Of a DNA stretch of 32,603 bases, positions 8,209 to 16,564 are shown piece after piece. The stretch's first letter is position 1; the number at the start of each line of letters is the position of its first letter. A model generated the notes under the pieces. That model was given only the letters and a program-made list of their open reading frames with translations, made no database searches and had not been told where the DNA came from. The DNA comes from Acetobacter indonesiensis. Its GTDB lineage: Bacteria; Pseudomonadota; Alphaproteobacteria; Acetobacterales; Acetobacteraceae. The DNA lies in contig NZ_BAMW01000005.1 of the NCBI RefSeq assembly GCF_000963945.1, positions 1 to 32,603 on the forward strand, given 5' to 3'. A program made the translations under genes and the position numbers.

Positions 8209-9021
8209 ATGGCTGTTTCAAATACTCTTGGTCCCTCTATCCTTGTGACACTGGAAGATGCATTGGCTCACGCGGGTGTCACCCCGGCAGAGCTAGGCGA
8301 ACTGTTTGGGAACATGGCTCAGCAACTCCCCACGCAGGGCGTGCAAAACAAAACACCTTCCACAGTCGCAGCTTCGCTCAATGCCAACCTAGATCAGGCT
8401 TCTACGGCGGCCACCCCGATAAACACTGCCCCACATGTTTCTGCTGGCAGTGGCAGCAACAGTGTTACAATTCAGAACTCAAGCAATCACGTTGAAAAAA
8501 TTGGTGAATTTCTTAATGGTGGCTCTACAACCACTCCTGTTGCGGAAATCACGCTTAAACCGGGAGAAAGTGGCACGGTAAGCTACCAGAATGGTCAGGG
8601 TGGTTACATTGCAGAAGCAGATGCATCAGGGACATATCAGCCAACAGCCTCCCGCTTAGAATTCTATGCGGACGCAAACGGGGTCAACAATACAGACGTC
8701 AGCTATATTGATGGCCGCAATGCCTCCATTGAAGTCTCTGACGGCCAAGGCAAAACGGTGGGCGATACAAAGAGCATCGCTGGCGCTGCGCCGGAAAGCA
8801 CCCTAACACATGATAGTGCCGGAAATGCAACGGTGGCAGGGTGGTATGATGGCTCGTCATCAACCATGCAGGCTGGGGGTGCCTACATGGAACAGCAGTT
8901 GGGCACAGGAAACGCTTATATTCACCCGAATGATGATCAAAACCGCGCAGACAACACAAACCCCATGACCATGGCGCAGGATAAGAGCCAGACCTACACT
9001 GCCAAGTTTGGTGATGCATGA
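8209..9021 (+). CDS. Putative T3SS-secreted protein with thaumatin-like signature
   Basis: A 270-residue protein with no classical signal peptide and no membrane segment. Residues 1-85 are low-complexity, rich in S, T, A, N and Q, with an amphipathic helix (ITLEDAL-like segment, then ELGELFGNMAQQL), as in T3SS substrates. From about residue 88 a beta-rich domain begins with NSVTIQNSSNHVEKIGEFLNG and later LKPGESGTVSYQ. The segment NNTDVSYIDGRNASIEV resembles the DVSLVDGFN core motif of thaumatin/osmotin-like proteins. An AAGG ribosome site lies before the ATG. It converges on sctU and stands alone, like an effector or helper gene. Secretion by this system is inferred from position and composition. 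Confidence 0.45.
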   Translation: MAVSNTLGPSILVTLEDALAHAGVTPAELGELFGNMAQQLPTQGVQNKTPSTVAASLNANLDQASTAATPINTAPHVSAGSGSNSVTIQNSSNHVEKIGEFLNGGSTTTPVAEITLKPGESGTVSYQNGQGGYIAEADASGTYQPTASRLEFYADANGVNNTDVSYIDGRNASIEVSDGQGKTVGDTKSIAGAAPESTLTHDSAGNATVAGWYDGSSSTMQAGGAYMEQQLGTGNAYIHPNDDQNRADNTNPMTMAQDKSQTYTAKFGDA

Positions 9022-9028
9022 CAGTTCA

Positions 9029-9051
9029 CCCGCCATTTATTATCTGGCGGG
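9029..9051. terminator. Hairpin between convergent secreted-protein gene and sctU
   Basis: CCCGCCA (9029-9035) pairs with TGGCGGG (9045-9051) around a 9-base AT-rich loop. It lies in the 63-base gap where the gene at 8209 and the sctU operon converge. No long U-tract is present. Confidence 0.55.
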
Positions 9052-9084
9052 GCAGCACTGTTGAGCCAGATAATTGATAGAAAT

Positions 9085-10128
9085 TTATAAAATATTGGCT
9101 TTTCGCATGCAGGAAATTGCTACCTGAAAGGCATCTCTGGGGATCGGGCTGCCTAGAGGCACTCGGGCAGCGAGGAAGGGGGCAGCCTCTTCATCTTCAA
9201 CGCGCGGGATAGCGGCAGCCTCTGCCTCGGCTAGAAATGCCGACACCCTTCCTTTTGCTGAACGCGCTACAAGCGATGGCACCAACACACCGGGAGGCGC
9301 ATACTGAAAAGCAAGTGCAACATTTGTATCATAGACAACAAATGTTGCGTTTTTTAAGCCCATCCGCACATTACTGATCATGGCTGCACGCCGCTCCTGC
9401 CTTTGTGCCCGCTTGATTAACGGATTGCCCTCAGAGTTTTTTTGTTCCTTTTTCTGTTCGGTGCGCGTCATTCGCATTTCCCTTCGGAAAAGCAATCTTT
9501 GCACACCCAGATCCAAGCATCCGAGGACAAGAAAGCAAAAAATTGCAGACAGCAGAACAGGCCATACCATGGCTCGTACGGCCCCAGGCACACAATTAGG
9601 GCCGCAGGCAGGCAGATGCACCAGAGATTGCAGGTCTGATTGCACGACAAGAACCAGTGTGCAGAGTACCGCAGTAAATTTCAGGACGATTTTCAGACCG
9701 TCAATGATATTACGGAGCGAAAAAAGTCGCTGAAACCCGTTGACCGGATTGATCCGTTCAAATTTGGGTAACAAAGGTTGCACGGAAAACACCATCCCGC
9801 CATTTCCAACCAAAGCTGCTACAAAAACAGCGAAAAATACCATGGCAAGCAACGGCAAAACGAACGCAACAAACAGAGTATTCAAGCGCTGTATAATAAG
9901 AGGCAGAGCTGTTCCAAGCGGTTGTTCTGACAAGACTGCCGTATCTGAGAGAACAGTAGTTAATTGCGCGAAAAAATACGGCCCACGCAGCGCAATATAA
10001 AAAAGAGCAACGACAGTCGCTATCGCGCCGACAAAATCCTTACTATTTGCAACCTGCCCCTTTTTACGTGCTTCCTGCAATTTTTTGGCTGATGCAGGAA
10101 GCTCCTTACTCTCACTGGTTCCGCTCAC
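9085..10128 (-). CDS. sctU: SctU, export apparatus switch protein with altered autocleavage site
   Basis: A 347-residue FlhB/YscU-family protein, last gene of the sctI-U operon, with a GTG start 5 bases after sctT. The N-terminal half holds the KLQEARKKGQVANSKD signature and four membrane segments. The cytoplasmic half should carry the NPTH motif, whose N-P bond self-cleaves to switch substrate class. Here the aligned segment reads TFVVYDTNVALAFQY, so NPTH is replaced by YDTN (bases 9326-9337 region, minus strand). The flanking hydrophobic pattern and the downstream VPLGSPI/L segment are kept, so this is a motif change and not a truncation. Without the Asn-Pro pair, cleavage by the known mechanism is not expected. 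Confidence 0.9.
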   Translation of the reverse strand: MSGTSESKELPASAKKLQEARKKGQVANSKDFVGAIATVVALFYIALRGPYFFAQLTTVLSDTAVLSEQPLGTALPLIIQRLNTLFVAFVLPLLAMVFFAVFVAALVGNGGMVFSVQPLLPKFERINPVNGFQRLFSLRNIIDGLKIVLKFTAVLCTLVLVVQSDLQSLVHLPACGPNCVPGAVRAMVWPVLLSAIFCFLVLGCLDLGVQRLLFRREMRMTRTEQKKEQKNSEGNPLIKRAQRQERRAAMISNVRMGLKNATFVVYDTNVALAFQYAPPGVLVPSLVARSAKGRVSAFLAEAEAAAIPRVEDEEAAPFLAARVPLGSPIPRDAFQVAISCMRKANIL

Positions 10129-10133
10129 GGCCC

Positions 10134-10955
10134 TTATACCACCATAAGTTTCAGAATATCAAAAAATACAGGAATGCGCGCAATATCTTGCCGAACAAAA
10201 AGGCAGAGATAAGCAGTGTAAACCGTGAGCACAAAAAAGAAGACAATATTACGCGCGCCCATGGCGTGGTCATCCACACGAAGAGAAGGAGCCGCGCGGC
10301 TGACAATACTCAACGTGATATCGGATAACAACATTGCCAGAAACATAGGCAACGCCAGACTAAGTGCAGACGCCAGCATTTCATCCAGCAAGCCCAGAAC
10401 AATCACCGGAAACTGGCCAGATAACGCCGGCAGACCAGAAAGTGGCGCCCACAGGTGCCAGCTTTGATATAGGATATTCAAAACCATTTGTAAGCCGCCT
10501 GAGGCAGCAAAATATGTAATACCCAATAGCAGAAAGAAGGTGCCTGTTATGGAAACATCCTCAAAACCCGCGGGGTCATTAATACGCCCGGCTGTTGCTC
10601 CTCGTTGAAGGTCCAGCACATCTCCAGCCATATCCAAAACCCAAAATGGCATCCCCAGCATCAGGCCCAGGACACTGCCTAATGCTGCCTCCTTCATACC
10701 CAATATCATTAGACCCAACCCCGTCTGAGGCGAGTGTGCAAGCATGTCAGAAATCATGGGCACGGCAGGTAAGGCCAGCACCAGTGCTATAGCACTACGC
10801 AGCAGCCCCGTAATCTGGAAGCGGGTAAAAACCGGATGCACAGCCAGAAGCCCCATGGGACGCGCAATCGCAAATCCCAATGCCAGCAGCCAATGCTGTA
10901 ACATCCCCAGCAGTTCGAGCAATAGCGGAACATTGGATGTAACGGGCGTACCCAT
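10134..10955 (-). CDS. sctT: SctT, T3SS export apparatus membrane protein
   Basis: A 273-residue multi-spanning inner-membrane protein of the FliR/YscT family. It caps the SctR5-S4-T1 export gate. Typical parts are the N-terminal ARPMGLLAVHPVF segment, the long hydrophobic helices, the central DVLDLQRGAT motif and a C-terminal helix (NIVFFFVLTVYTAYLCLF). It lies between sctS and sctU with gaps of only 5 bases, as in other T3SS operons. The ATG at 10955 is the natural start. Confidence 0.9.
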   Translation of the reverse strand: MGTPVTSNVPLLLELLGMLQHWLLALGFAIARPMGLLAVHPVFTRFQITGLLRSAIALVLALPAVPMISDMLAHSPQTGLGLMILGMKEAALGSVLGLMLGMPFWVLDMAGDVLDLQRGATAGRINDPAGFEDVSITGTFFLLLGITYFAASGGLQMVLNILYQSWHLWAPLSGLPALSGQFPVIVLGLLDEMLASALSLALPMFLAMLLSDITLSIVSRAAPSLRVDDHAMGARNIVFFFVLTVYTAYLCLFVRQDIARIPVFFDILKLMVV

Positions 10956-10960
10956 GGTCC

Positions 10961-11227
10961 CTACCGCGTTAACGCAGGAAAAGAATCAAATAGTTCTGCT
11001 GCTTCCCGTTCTAGAGGCACAGCGAGCAAAGACCCGCCGAACAGAAGCAAGAGGATAACCGTCAATAGTTTGAATGTCATCGGCAGGGACTGATCCTGCA
11101 CCTGTGTCACAGCTTGCAAAATACCCACCAACAGACCAACCGCCATGGCCGCCAGTAAAGGAAGCAACGCCATATATAGAACAAGGGAAAGAGTAGACTG
11201 AAAATGAAAAATCAATTGTTCAGACAT
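10961..11227 (-). CDS. sctS: SctS, T3SS export apparatus membrane protein
   Basis: An 88-residue FliQ/YscS-family protein with two transmembrane helices. The conserved cytoplasmic turn between them reads LLVGILQAVTQVQDQSLPM. It forms the lower part of the export gate with SctR and SctT. Length and order (R-S-T) are canonical. The start ATG is 9 bases after the sctR stop codon. Confidence 0.92.
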   Translation of the reverse strand: MSEQLIFHFQSTLSLVLYMALLPLLAAMAVGLLVGILQAVTQVQDQSLPMTFKLLTVILLLLFGGSLLAVPLEREAAELFDSFPALTR

Positions 11228-11236
11228 GGCCTGCCA

Positions 11237-11896
11237 TTATGTCGCGTAGCTAAGAACAAGACCATGGATCAGCCTTGTCCAGCCTGTAATAGCAACAAAC
11301 AGGAAGAGCTTGAGCGGAACACCGATGGTGGAAGGAGAGACGGAAGACATGCCCATGGCCATAAGAACGGCTGTAACCACCAGATCAATCGCAATAAATG
11401 GCAGATAAAGCAGAAACCCAATTTCAAAAGCACGCTGAAGTTCTGAAAGCAAAAAGGACGGTAGCACAATCAGCAAATCATCCGGCTGCGCCTTCAGTCC
11501 TGATTCTGGCCCCCATACCCTCATGGTGGCATTGGTAAAAAACTCGCGCTCTCCGGGGCTGGTGAAACGTAACATAAAGGATTTAACGGGCTGTTCTGCC
11601 CGCTTGGCGGCGTCCAGCATATCAGAGAGCGTCATATGGTCCACAGGCGCGGTTACTGCTGCTGCATAAGCACTCATCACAACAGGGGCCATCACATAAA
11701 TGCTTAGCAGAAGCGCAATACCATAGAGCACAATGTTTGGAGGTGTTTGCTGAATACCCAGCGCATTACGCAACAGGAACAAGACGACGGCAATTTTGAT
11801 AAAGCTGGTCATTGTAACCGCAGCAAAGGTTACAAAACCCAGAGCCGTGATTCCGACCAGAACGGCTGAAATATCAGGGCTAACCAGACTATTCAC
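11237..11896 (-). CDS. sctR: SctR, T3SS export apparatus membrane protein
   Basis: A 219-residue FliP/YscR-family inner-membrane protein. The family signatures VTMTSFIKIAVVLFLLRNALG near the N-terminus and YLPFIAIDLVVTAVLMAMGM near the C-terminus are clear. SctR pentamerises with SctS and SctT to make the export gate. The start is a GTG at 11896 that overlaps the sctQ 3' end by 8 bases, indicating translational coupling. Confidence 0.93.
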   Translation of the reverse strand: MNSLVSPDISAVLVGITALGFVTFAAVTMTSFIKIAVVLFLLRNALGIQQTPPNIVLYGIALLLSIYVMAPVVMSAYAAAVTAPVDHMTLSDMLDAAKRAEQPVKSFMLRFTSPGEREFFTNATMRVWGPESGLKAQPDDLLIVLPSFLLSELQRAFEIGFLLYLPFIAIDLVVTAVLMAMGMSSVSPSTIGVPLKLFLFVAITGWTRLIHGLVLSYAT

Positions 11897-12899
11897 GTCC
11901 GAAAATCCTTTTTATTCTTACTCCAGCGGCGCCCTCCACATCTACCAGTTCTCCCTGCCCGATTTTTCGCCCTCCGACATACAACCCGATGGGCATTGAA
12001 ACAGGGGACGTCAACTCAAGCACGCTCCCGGGGCCGAGATCGCGCAACTCAGCCAGAGTAATCGTTTTGTGCCCCATATCAAAGCTGATGGTGACGGGAA
12101 GATCCATTTCAGACGCCATATTCTCGTCCGAGCCATCAGAGATGTGTTCGGCTCTCCCGTCTTCTTCTCGCTCAGCCATCCGGCCTTCCTTTTTTAGTGG
12201 GTATTGTATGGCCGTTTCCAGATGCCAGCCATTGTCCTCATGCCAGCCCATACAGGCATAAGCATGATTTTCAATCATAAAGGTTGCTTTCTCCGGGCTT
12301 CCACTTGCAAGTAACACCACATCGCCGGGGCATAAGCTGGATACAACAGGGAGCGACAACGGAGTACTGCCCATCCGTATGAAGGTTCTAAGGAACACTT
12401 CCTCTTCGGGTAAAGGCGCAACAGGCCGGAGCAACATGAGAGACTGAATGGCAGACGCAGGAGCCTGCAAGACCAACGGCCAACGCTCTCCCCGCACATT
12501 CAGCGCACACTTTATGCCATCTGGAGAACGCGCCGTGTTGACTATTTTCAAAAACCTGATTTCGGTCCCGATCTTCTTCTCAAGTGTTGCAAAACACTCC
12601 GCAAGAGACAGAAGAGCTGTTAATATCTGTACTTCAGAGGTAACTGTTCCGATTACCGCTTCCTGCTGTTCCGAAAGCGCCGCAAGCAAGGGCGGAGGAA
12701 CATGAAGTGTTACTGAAACGCCGCCTATTCGTGCCTCACAACAAACCCATGCGCCACGCCATTCCAGACCACCATCGTGCAGAGTAATGCCATCACACAA
12801 TGTTAAAGGGATGCGCTTACGACCAAACATGGCATTATATCGCACCTGCGCACGACTAACAGCAGGAGGCCTGTAGCAATCCGCTCTATTGTCAGTCAT
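11889..12899 (-). CDS. sctQ: SctQ, cytoplasmic sorting platform / C-ring protein
   Basis: A 336-residue SpoA-domain protein of the YscQ/FliN family, part of the sorting platform under the export gate with SctK and SctL. The C-terminal SpoA domain is at about 265-336 (ITLAELRDLGPGSVLEL, then GLYVGGRKIGQGELV). A more divergent SpoA-like segment (CPGDVVLLASGSPEKATFMI) is at about 195-220. The start ATG overlaps the sctO stop as ATGA. An in-frame ATG at codon 241 has a strong ribosome site of its own (separate entry), so a 96-residue C-terminal product is likely too, as known for Yersinia and Salmonella SctQ. Confidence 0.85.
   Translation of the reverse strand: MTDNRADCYRPPAVSRAQVRYNAMFGRKRIPLTLCDGITLHDGGLEWRGAWVCCEARIGGVSVTLHVPPPLLAALSEQQEAVIGTVTSEVQILTALLSLAECFATLEKKIGTEIRFLKIVNTARSPDGIKCALNVRGERWPLVLQAPASAIQSLMLLRPVAPLPEEEVFLRTFIRMGSTPLSLPVVSSLCPGDVVLLASGSPEKATFMIENHAYACMGWHEDNGWHLETAIQYPLKKEGRMAEREEDGRAEHISDGSDENMASEMDLPVTISFDMGHKTITLAELRDLGPGSVLELTSPVSMPIGLYVGGRKIGQGELVDVEGAAGVRIKRIFGRE
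12179..12195 (-). promoter_or_regulatory. Internal ribosome binding site within sctQ
   Basis: On the minus strand AAAAAAGGAAGG is followed by CCGG and an ATG (12179-12177) that is exactly in frame as codon 241 of sctQ. The purine-rich AAGGAAGG sits at ideal spacing and is stronger than the site of most genes in this operon. Initiation here would yield MAEREEDGRA... (96 residues) containing only the C-terminal SpoA domain. Confidence 0.6.
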
Positions 12900-13411
12900 A
12901 TGGGGCTCCTACCCATACGGTGAGCAAACAGCATCTGAGACTGCTGGTCGCGCTTCAGTTCTTCCTGCACGTGCTTATGGTGTTTGTGTTCTCGGTCCAG
13001 TGTCTGTTTCAGGGCATTGCGGCGCACCAGAGCGGTATGAACAGTCCGGGCTTGGTGCTCCGCATTTTTCACAATATCCCGTGCCTCGGCCTCAGCCTGC
13101 TTCGCTTGTTCCCTTTTCATATTCTGTTGTTCAATGGCTGCATAACCACGATCATCTTGCTCGCACACAGCCCGCATCGCGCCATAATCAAGTTCTTGCC
13201 CTACGGCACTGCGCCAGCGGTGTAAGCGCGCCTGTGTTTGTTTAAGACGTTCTTGTTCATAGGTATGCTCGATATCCAGTATGGCCTGCTCTGCCTCTGC
13301 CATACGCCGACGTGCGACTATCACTTGGCGACTTGCCTGTTCATCCCTATAGGCCTGAAGGCGCGCCAAAATGGCCACCTGTCTGAACTTTAAATGATCT
13401 GGTTCAGCCAT
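12896..13411 (-). CDS. sctO: SctO, coiled-coil stalk protein of the T3SS ATPase
   Basis: A 171-residue, highly charged, Gln/Arg/Glu-rich protein predicted to be almost all helix, starting LARLQAYRDEQASRQV. Size, composition and place directly after sctN match the YscO/FliJ family, a central stalk in the ATPase hexamer that links it to SctV. The ATG at 13411 lies within the last codons of sctN (22-base overlap), and its stop overlaps sctQ. Sequence conservation in this family is low, so the call rests on position and coiled-coil character. Confidence 0.75.
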   Translation of the reverse strand: MAEPDHLKFRQVAILARLQAYRDEQASRQVIVARRRMAEAEQAILDIEHTYEQERLKQTQARLHRWRSAVGQELDYGAMRAVCEQDDRGYAAIEQQNMKREQAKQAEAEARDIVKNAEHQARTVHTALVRRNALKQTLDREHKHHKHVQEELKRDQQSQMLFAHRMGRSPI

Positions 13412-14691
13412 GTGACCACTTGATGAAACGGTGTGATATCTCGTTCGCCCTGTTTCAAAAACTTTCTGATATTATCTATTTTTTCCAGGGCTTCGTCGGC
13501 TTCAGCGTCACTTCCCGGTTTATATTCTCCAACTTCCACCAGAAAACGCACTTCTTCATACCGATGCAGCAGAGCACGCAACCGGGCTGCCTTTTCACAC
13601 TGGGCGGCAGAAGCCACCACATTCATCAACCGGCTTCGACTGGCCATGACATCAATGGCCGGATACTGCCCTGCTGCCGCTAATTTGGAGGACAGTATGA
13701 TATGCCCATCCAGAATGCTACGCATCTCCTCAGCAATAGGATCGCCCTCTCCATCCACAAGAACGGTATAGAATGCGGTTATCATACCGCCTCCCTCCCG
13801 CTCGTCCCCCGGGCCGGCCCGCTCCAGCAATCGGGGTAGTTCGGCCATGACAGAAGGGGGAAACCCTCCGCGCCCGGGCACCTCGCCGGCAGCAAGCCCC
13901 ACTTCACGCAGGGCACGTGCATGCCGGGTCATACTATCCACCACCAGCAGCACATGCCTGCCCCTATCCCGGAACCATTCGGCAATGGTTGTGGCTGTCA
14001 TGGCTGCACGGATACGCTCTAACGGAGGGCGGTCAGACGTTGCCACAATTAGAACGGATCGAGCTCTCGTTGCCGTATCCATCTGGTGTTCCAGAAAATC
14101 TCGTACCTCGCGCCCACGTTCCCCAACAAGCGCGATCACCACCACATCAGCAGCAGTGCCGCGCACAAGTTGCCCAAGGAGTGTAGACTTTCCACACCCT
14201 GCCTCACCAAAAATACCCACACGCTGCCCAATGCCGCACGTTAGCAGTCCGTCAATCACACGCAGACCCGTTGCAACGGGCTGTGTCACCCTGTGCCGGA
14301 ATAGCGCTGAAGGCGGTGCATCTACACAGGGACGCTTTGAGCAGTCCGACAGGCTTTCTCCAGAAAACGGGTGCCCAAACCCGTCTAGAACCTGCCCAAG
14401 GAGCGCCTCCCCCACAGGCACCTGTAACGCTCCGCCAGAACGATAGACCATACAGCCTGGCAGAATACCCTGCATACTACCAACCGGTGCCAGCCGGACA
14501 ACCGTCCCATCAAACCCGACAACTTCCGCAAGCAGTTCTGTGTCCGGCAGAATAATCCGACAGACCTCCCCCAGTCCGGCACCATCCACCTGGGCCGATA
14601 TCAATCCGCCCGAGACCTGCAAAACCTGCCCAATAGAAGGGCGCGGTGCTGCGTTCTGCAAACGGTGTGCCAACTCGACAAAATCAATCAT
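13390..14691 (-). CDS. sctN: SctN, T3SS ATPase
   Basis: A 433-residue hexameric ATPase of the FliI/YscN family that unfolds substrates and releases chaperones. The Walker A loop is GEAGCGKSTLL at about 162-172, followed by VIALVGERGREVRDF. Walker B is in HVLLVVDSMTRHARALREVGLAAGE. PSVMAELPRLLERAG is the usual downstream motif. The chosen start is the ATG at 14691, which forms an ATGA overlap with the sctL stop. An upstream start at 14709 would add only six residues of glycine-rich sequence. The C-terminal domain (GEYKPGSDAEADEAL) is complete. Confidence 0.95.
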   Translation of the reverse strand: MIDFVELAHRLQNAAPRPSIGQVLQVSGGLISAQVDGAGLGEVCRIILPDTELLAEVVGFDGTVVRLAPVGSMQGILPGCMVYRSGGALQVPVGEALLGQVLDGFGHPFSGESLSDCSKRPCVDAPPSALFRHRVTQPVATGLRVIDGLLTCGIGQRVGIFGEAGCGKSTLLGQLVRGTAADVVVIALVGERGREVRDFLEHQMDTATRARSVLIVATSDRPPLERIRAAMTATTIAEWFRDRGRHVLLVVDSMTRHARALREVGLAAGEVPGRGGFPPSVMAELPRLLERAGPGDEREGGGMITAFYTVLVDGEGDPIAEEMRSILDGHIILSSKLAAAGQYPAIDVMASRSRLMNVVASAAQCEKAARLRALLHRYEEVRFLVEVGEYKPGSDAEADEALEKIDNIRKFLKQGERDITPFHQVVTWLNQII

Positions 14692-15242
14692 GCCACCGCC
14701 CCTTGCCATAGGGCCCGCAACTGGGAGGCGACATCCAGCCTCACCTGTCCGTGTTCATGCTGTAAAACGGCTTCATCTCTGGCAAGATAGGGGCTTTCCA
14801 CAACGGACACAGAGGCGCAGGCACCTTCCATTTTCCGCAAAGCTGTTTTCAATGGTTCTGCTTCAGAAACCGGAACTTTGAGGACTAACCCCATCTGCTG
14901 CGGAAAATCTGCCAAAGCGGTCTTGACCAGACGTGCCAGTTTTTCATCACGCGGCAGATCATCAACAAGACGCCTGGCTATCACAAACGATAAATCAGCA
15001 ATACTTTTCTCACAGGCCTGTAAATAACGTGAAATCTCTTCTTGTGCCTGAGTTCGGGCTTGATGCTGTATGCCTTCTGCTGCAACTCTCGCTGCCAGGA
15101 TTAAAGATTGCGCTTCTTTACGCGCCTTTTCCAGACAGGCTGCACGCTCCTTTTCAGTATCCTTACGAATCTGTGCCGCGTCCGTTAATGCATCAAACTG
15201 CTCTGACCGGATGACGTAAGGAGAGAATGGCTCAGTCGTCAC
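14688..15242 (-). CDS. sctL: SctL, ATPase stator of the T3SS
   Basis: A 184-residue FliH/YscL-like protein. The first half is an Ala/Glu/Gln/Lys-rich helix (RKDTEKERAACLEKARKEAQ) and the second half is an alpha/beta domain (SEAEPLKTALRKMEG) that binds the N-terminus of SctN. It connects the ATPase to SctQ. The GTG at 15242 is preferred because it has an AGGGGAG site 8-10 bases upstream. A TTG one codon earlier is the alternative. It overlaps the sctK 3' end by about 11 bases and sctN by 4. In rhizobia the equivalent is NolV/RhcL. Confidence 0.85.
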   Translation of the reverse strand: MTTEPFSPYVIRSEQFDALTDAAQIRKDTEKERAACLEKARKEAQSLILAARVAAEGIQHQARTQAQEEISRYLQACEKSIADLSFVIARRLVDDLPRDEKLARLVKTALADFPQQMGLVLKVPVSEAEPLKTALRKMEGACASVSVVESPYLARDEAVLQHEHGQVRLDVASQLRALWQGAVA

Positions 15243-15819
15243 CAAGCCGCTCCCCTACAAAAACATCAACCATATGCACAGTATCCATGGGCACATAAGA
15301 CGATACAGCCGGAGGATCTGGCAAAAAACAGCGAACACGCAATGCTACAGACGTAGGCTGCGCCTCACACCATGCATGAAGCACCCTACAACCGGACAGC
15401 TTTATTTCTTCCGCTAACGCCACAGGAGACGCATACGGTATATCAGCTACAATGGAAAATGCTGGTTTCCATGCTGCATCCTGCATAAGATAAGGCGTTG
15501 TTAGCTGAGCCAAATCGCGCACCGTGCCGCCATCAACCAATCCCAGAATGGCGTGTGCCTGGACCACACATCCTATTCTAAGTACCAATACAGAGAGTTC
15601 ATCCGCCTTCTGCCTAAGAATATAGCTTTGGCTAACAGTAAGACTGGACGGCAGTTTTCCGCCAAGCCGTTCAGCAAGGCTGGAATGCAATAGATTATGC
15701 GTGTAAACACAGGCGTCCAGATCCTGCACCATCTGTTCTGAAATACCTAAAACATGGGATGCAAGAGTCAGATCACCAATCCCCTGCACTACCACCTTAT
15801 TAGAAATAGATTGAGGCAT
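15232..15819 (-). CDS. sctK: SctK, sorting platform adaptor (NolU-like)
   Basis: A 195-residue protein between sctJ and sctL, where rhizobial loci carry nolU. SctK proteins are poorly conserved and bridge the sorting platform to SctD. Recognisable traits are the VLGISEQM and VLRIGCVVQAHAILGLVDGGTVRDL stretch, which fits the family pattern of a helical block before the C-terminal domain. The start ATG at 15819 lies one base after the sctJ stop. Extending to 15888 would overlap sctJ by 68 bases with no benefit. The call relies mainly on position and size. Confidence 0.7.
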   Translation of the reverse strand: MPQSISNKVVVQGIGDLTLASHVLGISEQMVQDLDACVYTHNLLHSSLAERLGGKLPSSLTVSQSYILRQKADELSVLVLRIGCVVQAHAILGLVDGGTVRDLAQLTTPYLMQDAAWKPAFSIVADIPYASPVALAEEIKLSGCRVLHAWCEAQPTSVALRVRCFLPDPPAVSSYVPMDTVHMVDVFVGERLGDD

Positions 15820-15820
15820 C

Positions 15821-16564
15821 TCACTTCGTCCTGAGGCGCAAACGATCTGGCAAGTTCGGCCAGCGCCTACTGACAAACATGCCGGCAAAAAGGGCTAGGA
15901 GCAGCGCAGGCAAGGCAGAAAATCCAATTAAATACCCGCCTGAAGATGGAACAGGACCAACTGTCGGCATATCTTTTTGCGCCACTGGCACCATAACAAC
16001 AGACACGCGGTCATAACTCAGACCTTCCACACTATCAGCCACAAGCTGCTTTATCTGGGGTAATAAATGCTGCGCGGCACTTTGGTCTTTATACCGCACA
16101 AAGACCGATGCGGATGACGGTGTTGGTTCACGACTGAGTAGGTCATTGTTTGGGAGAACAACCTGCACACGCGCCGTCAAAACCCCATCAATATCAGAAA
16201 TAGTCCGTGAGAGTTCCTGACCGAGAGCCCACAAAAAACGTGCCCTCTCCTGCTGTGGGGAGGACACCAGACCAGACGCCTGAAAAACCTGCCCCATGCT
16301 CTGAAAGCTCTGACGCGGATACCCTGCCCCATGCAGAAGAGCGACTGACTGCGCAAACTGCGCCTGTTCCACCCGCAGCGTATCGCTTCCATCTTTTTGC
16401 TGGATTTTGTCAGCACGCACACCATGCTGAAGCAGCAGAGCCAACATAACATTGGCATCATCTTCAGCCAGATTGGTCATCAACTCGGTTTTGCAGGCAC
16501 ACAAAAGCAACAACGGGATGAGGAAGAACGCCGCTTTTAAAAACCTTAAACGCCGGAACAACAT
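15821..16564 (-). CDS. sctJ: SctJ, inner-membrane ring lipoprotein
   Basis: A 247-residue YscJ/FliF-family lipoprotein. It has an N-terminal signal with lipobox LCAC (C24) and two ring-building domains. The conserved VMLALLLQHGVRA and later VLTARVQVVLPNNDLL with SVFVRYKDQ and VEGLSYDRVSVVMVP are typical. A C-terminal membrane helix follows (about 209-230) with a basic tail. It forms the inner-membrane ring with SctD. The start overlaps the sctI stop (TAATG). Confidence 0.93.
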   Translation of the reverse strand: MLFRRLRFLKAAFFLIPLLLLCACKTELMTNLAEDDANVMLALLLQHGVRADKIQQKDGSDTLRVEQAQFAQSVALLHGAGYPRQSFQSMGQVFQASGLVSSPQQERARFLWALGQELSRTISDIDGVLTARVQVVLPNNDLLSREPTPSSASVFVRYKDQSAAQHLLPQIKQLVADSVEGLSYDRVSVVMVPVAQKDMPTVGPVPSSGGYLIGFSALPALLLALFAGMFVSRRWPNLPDRLRLRTK

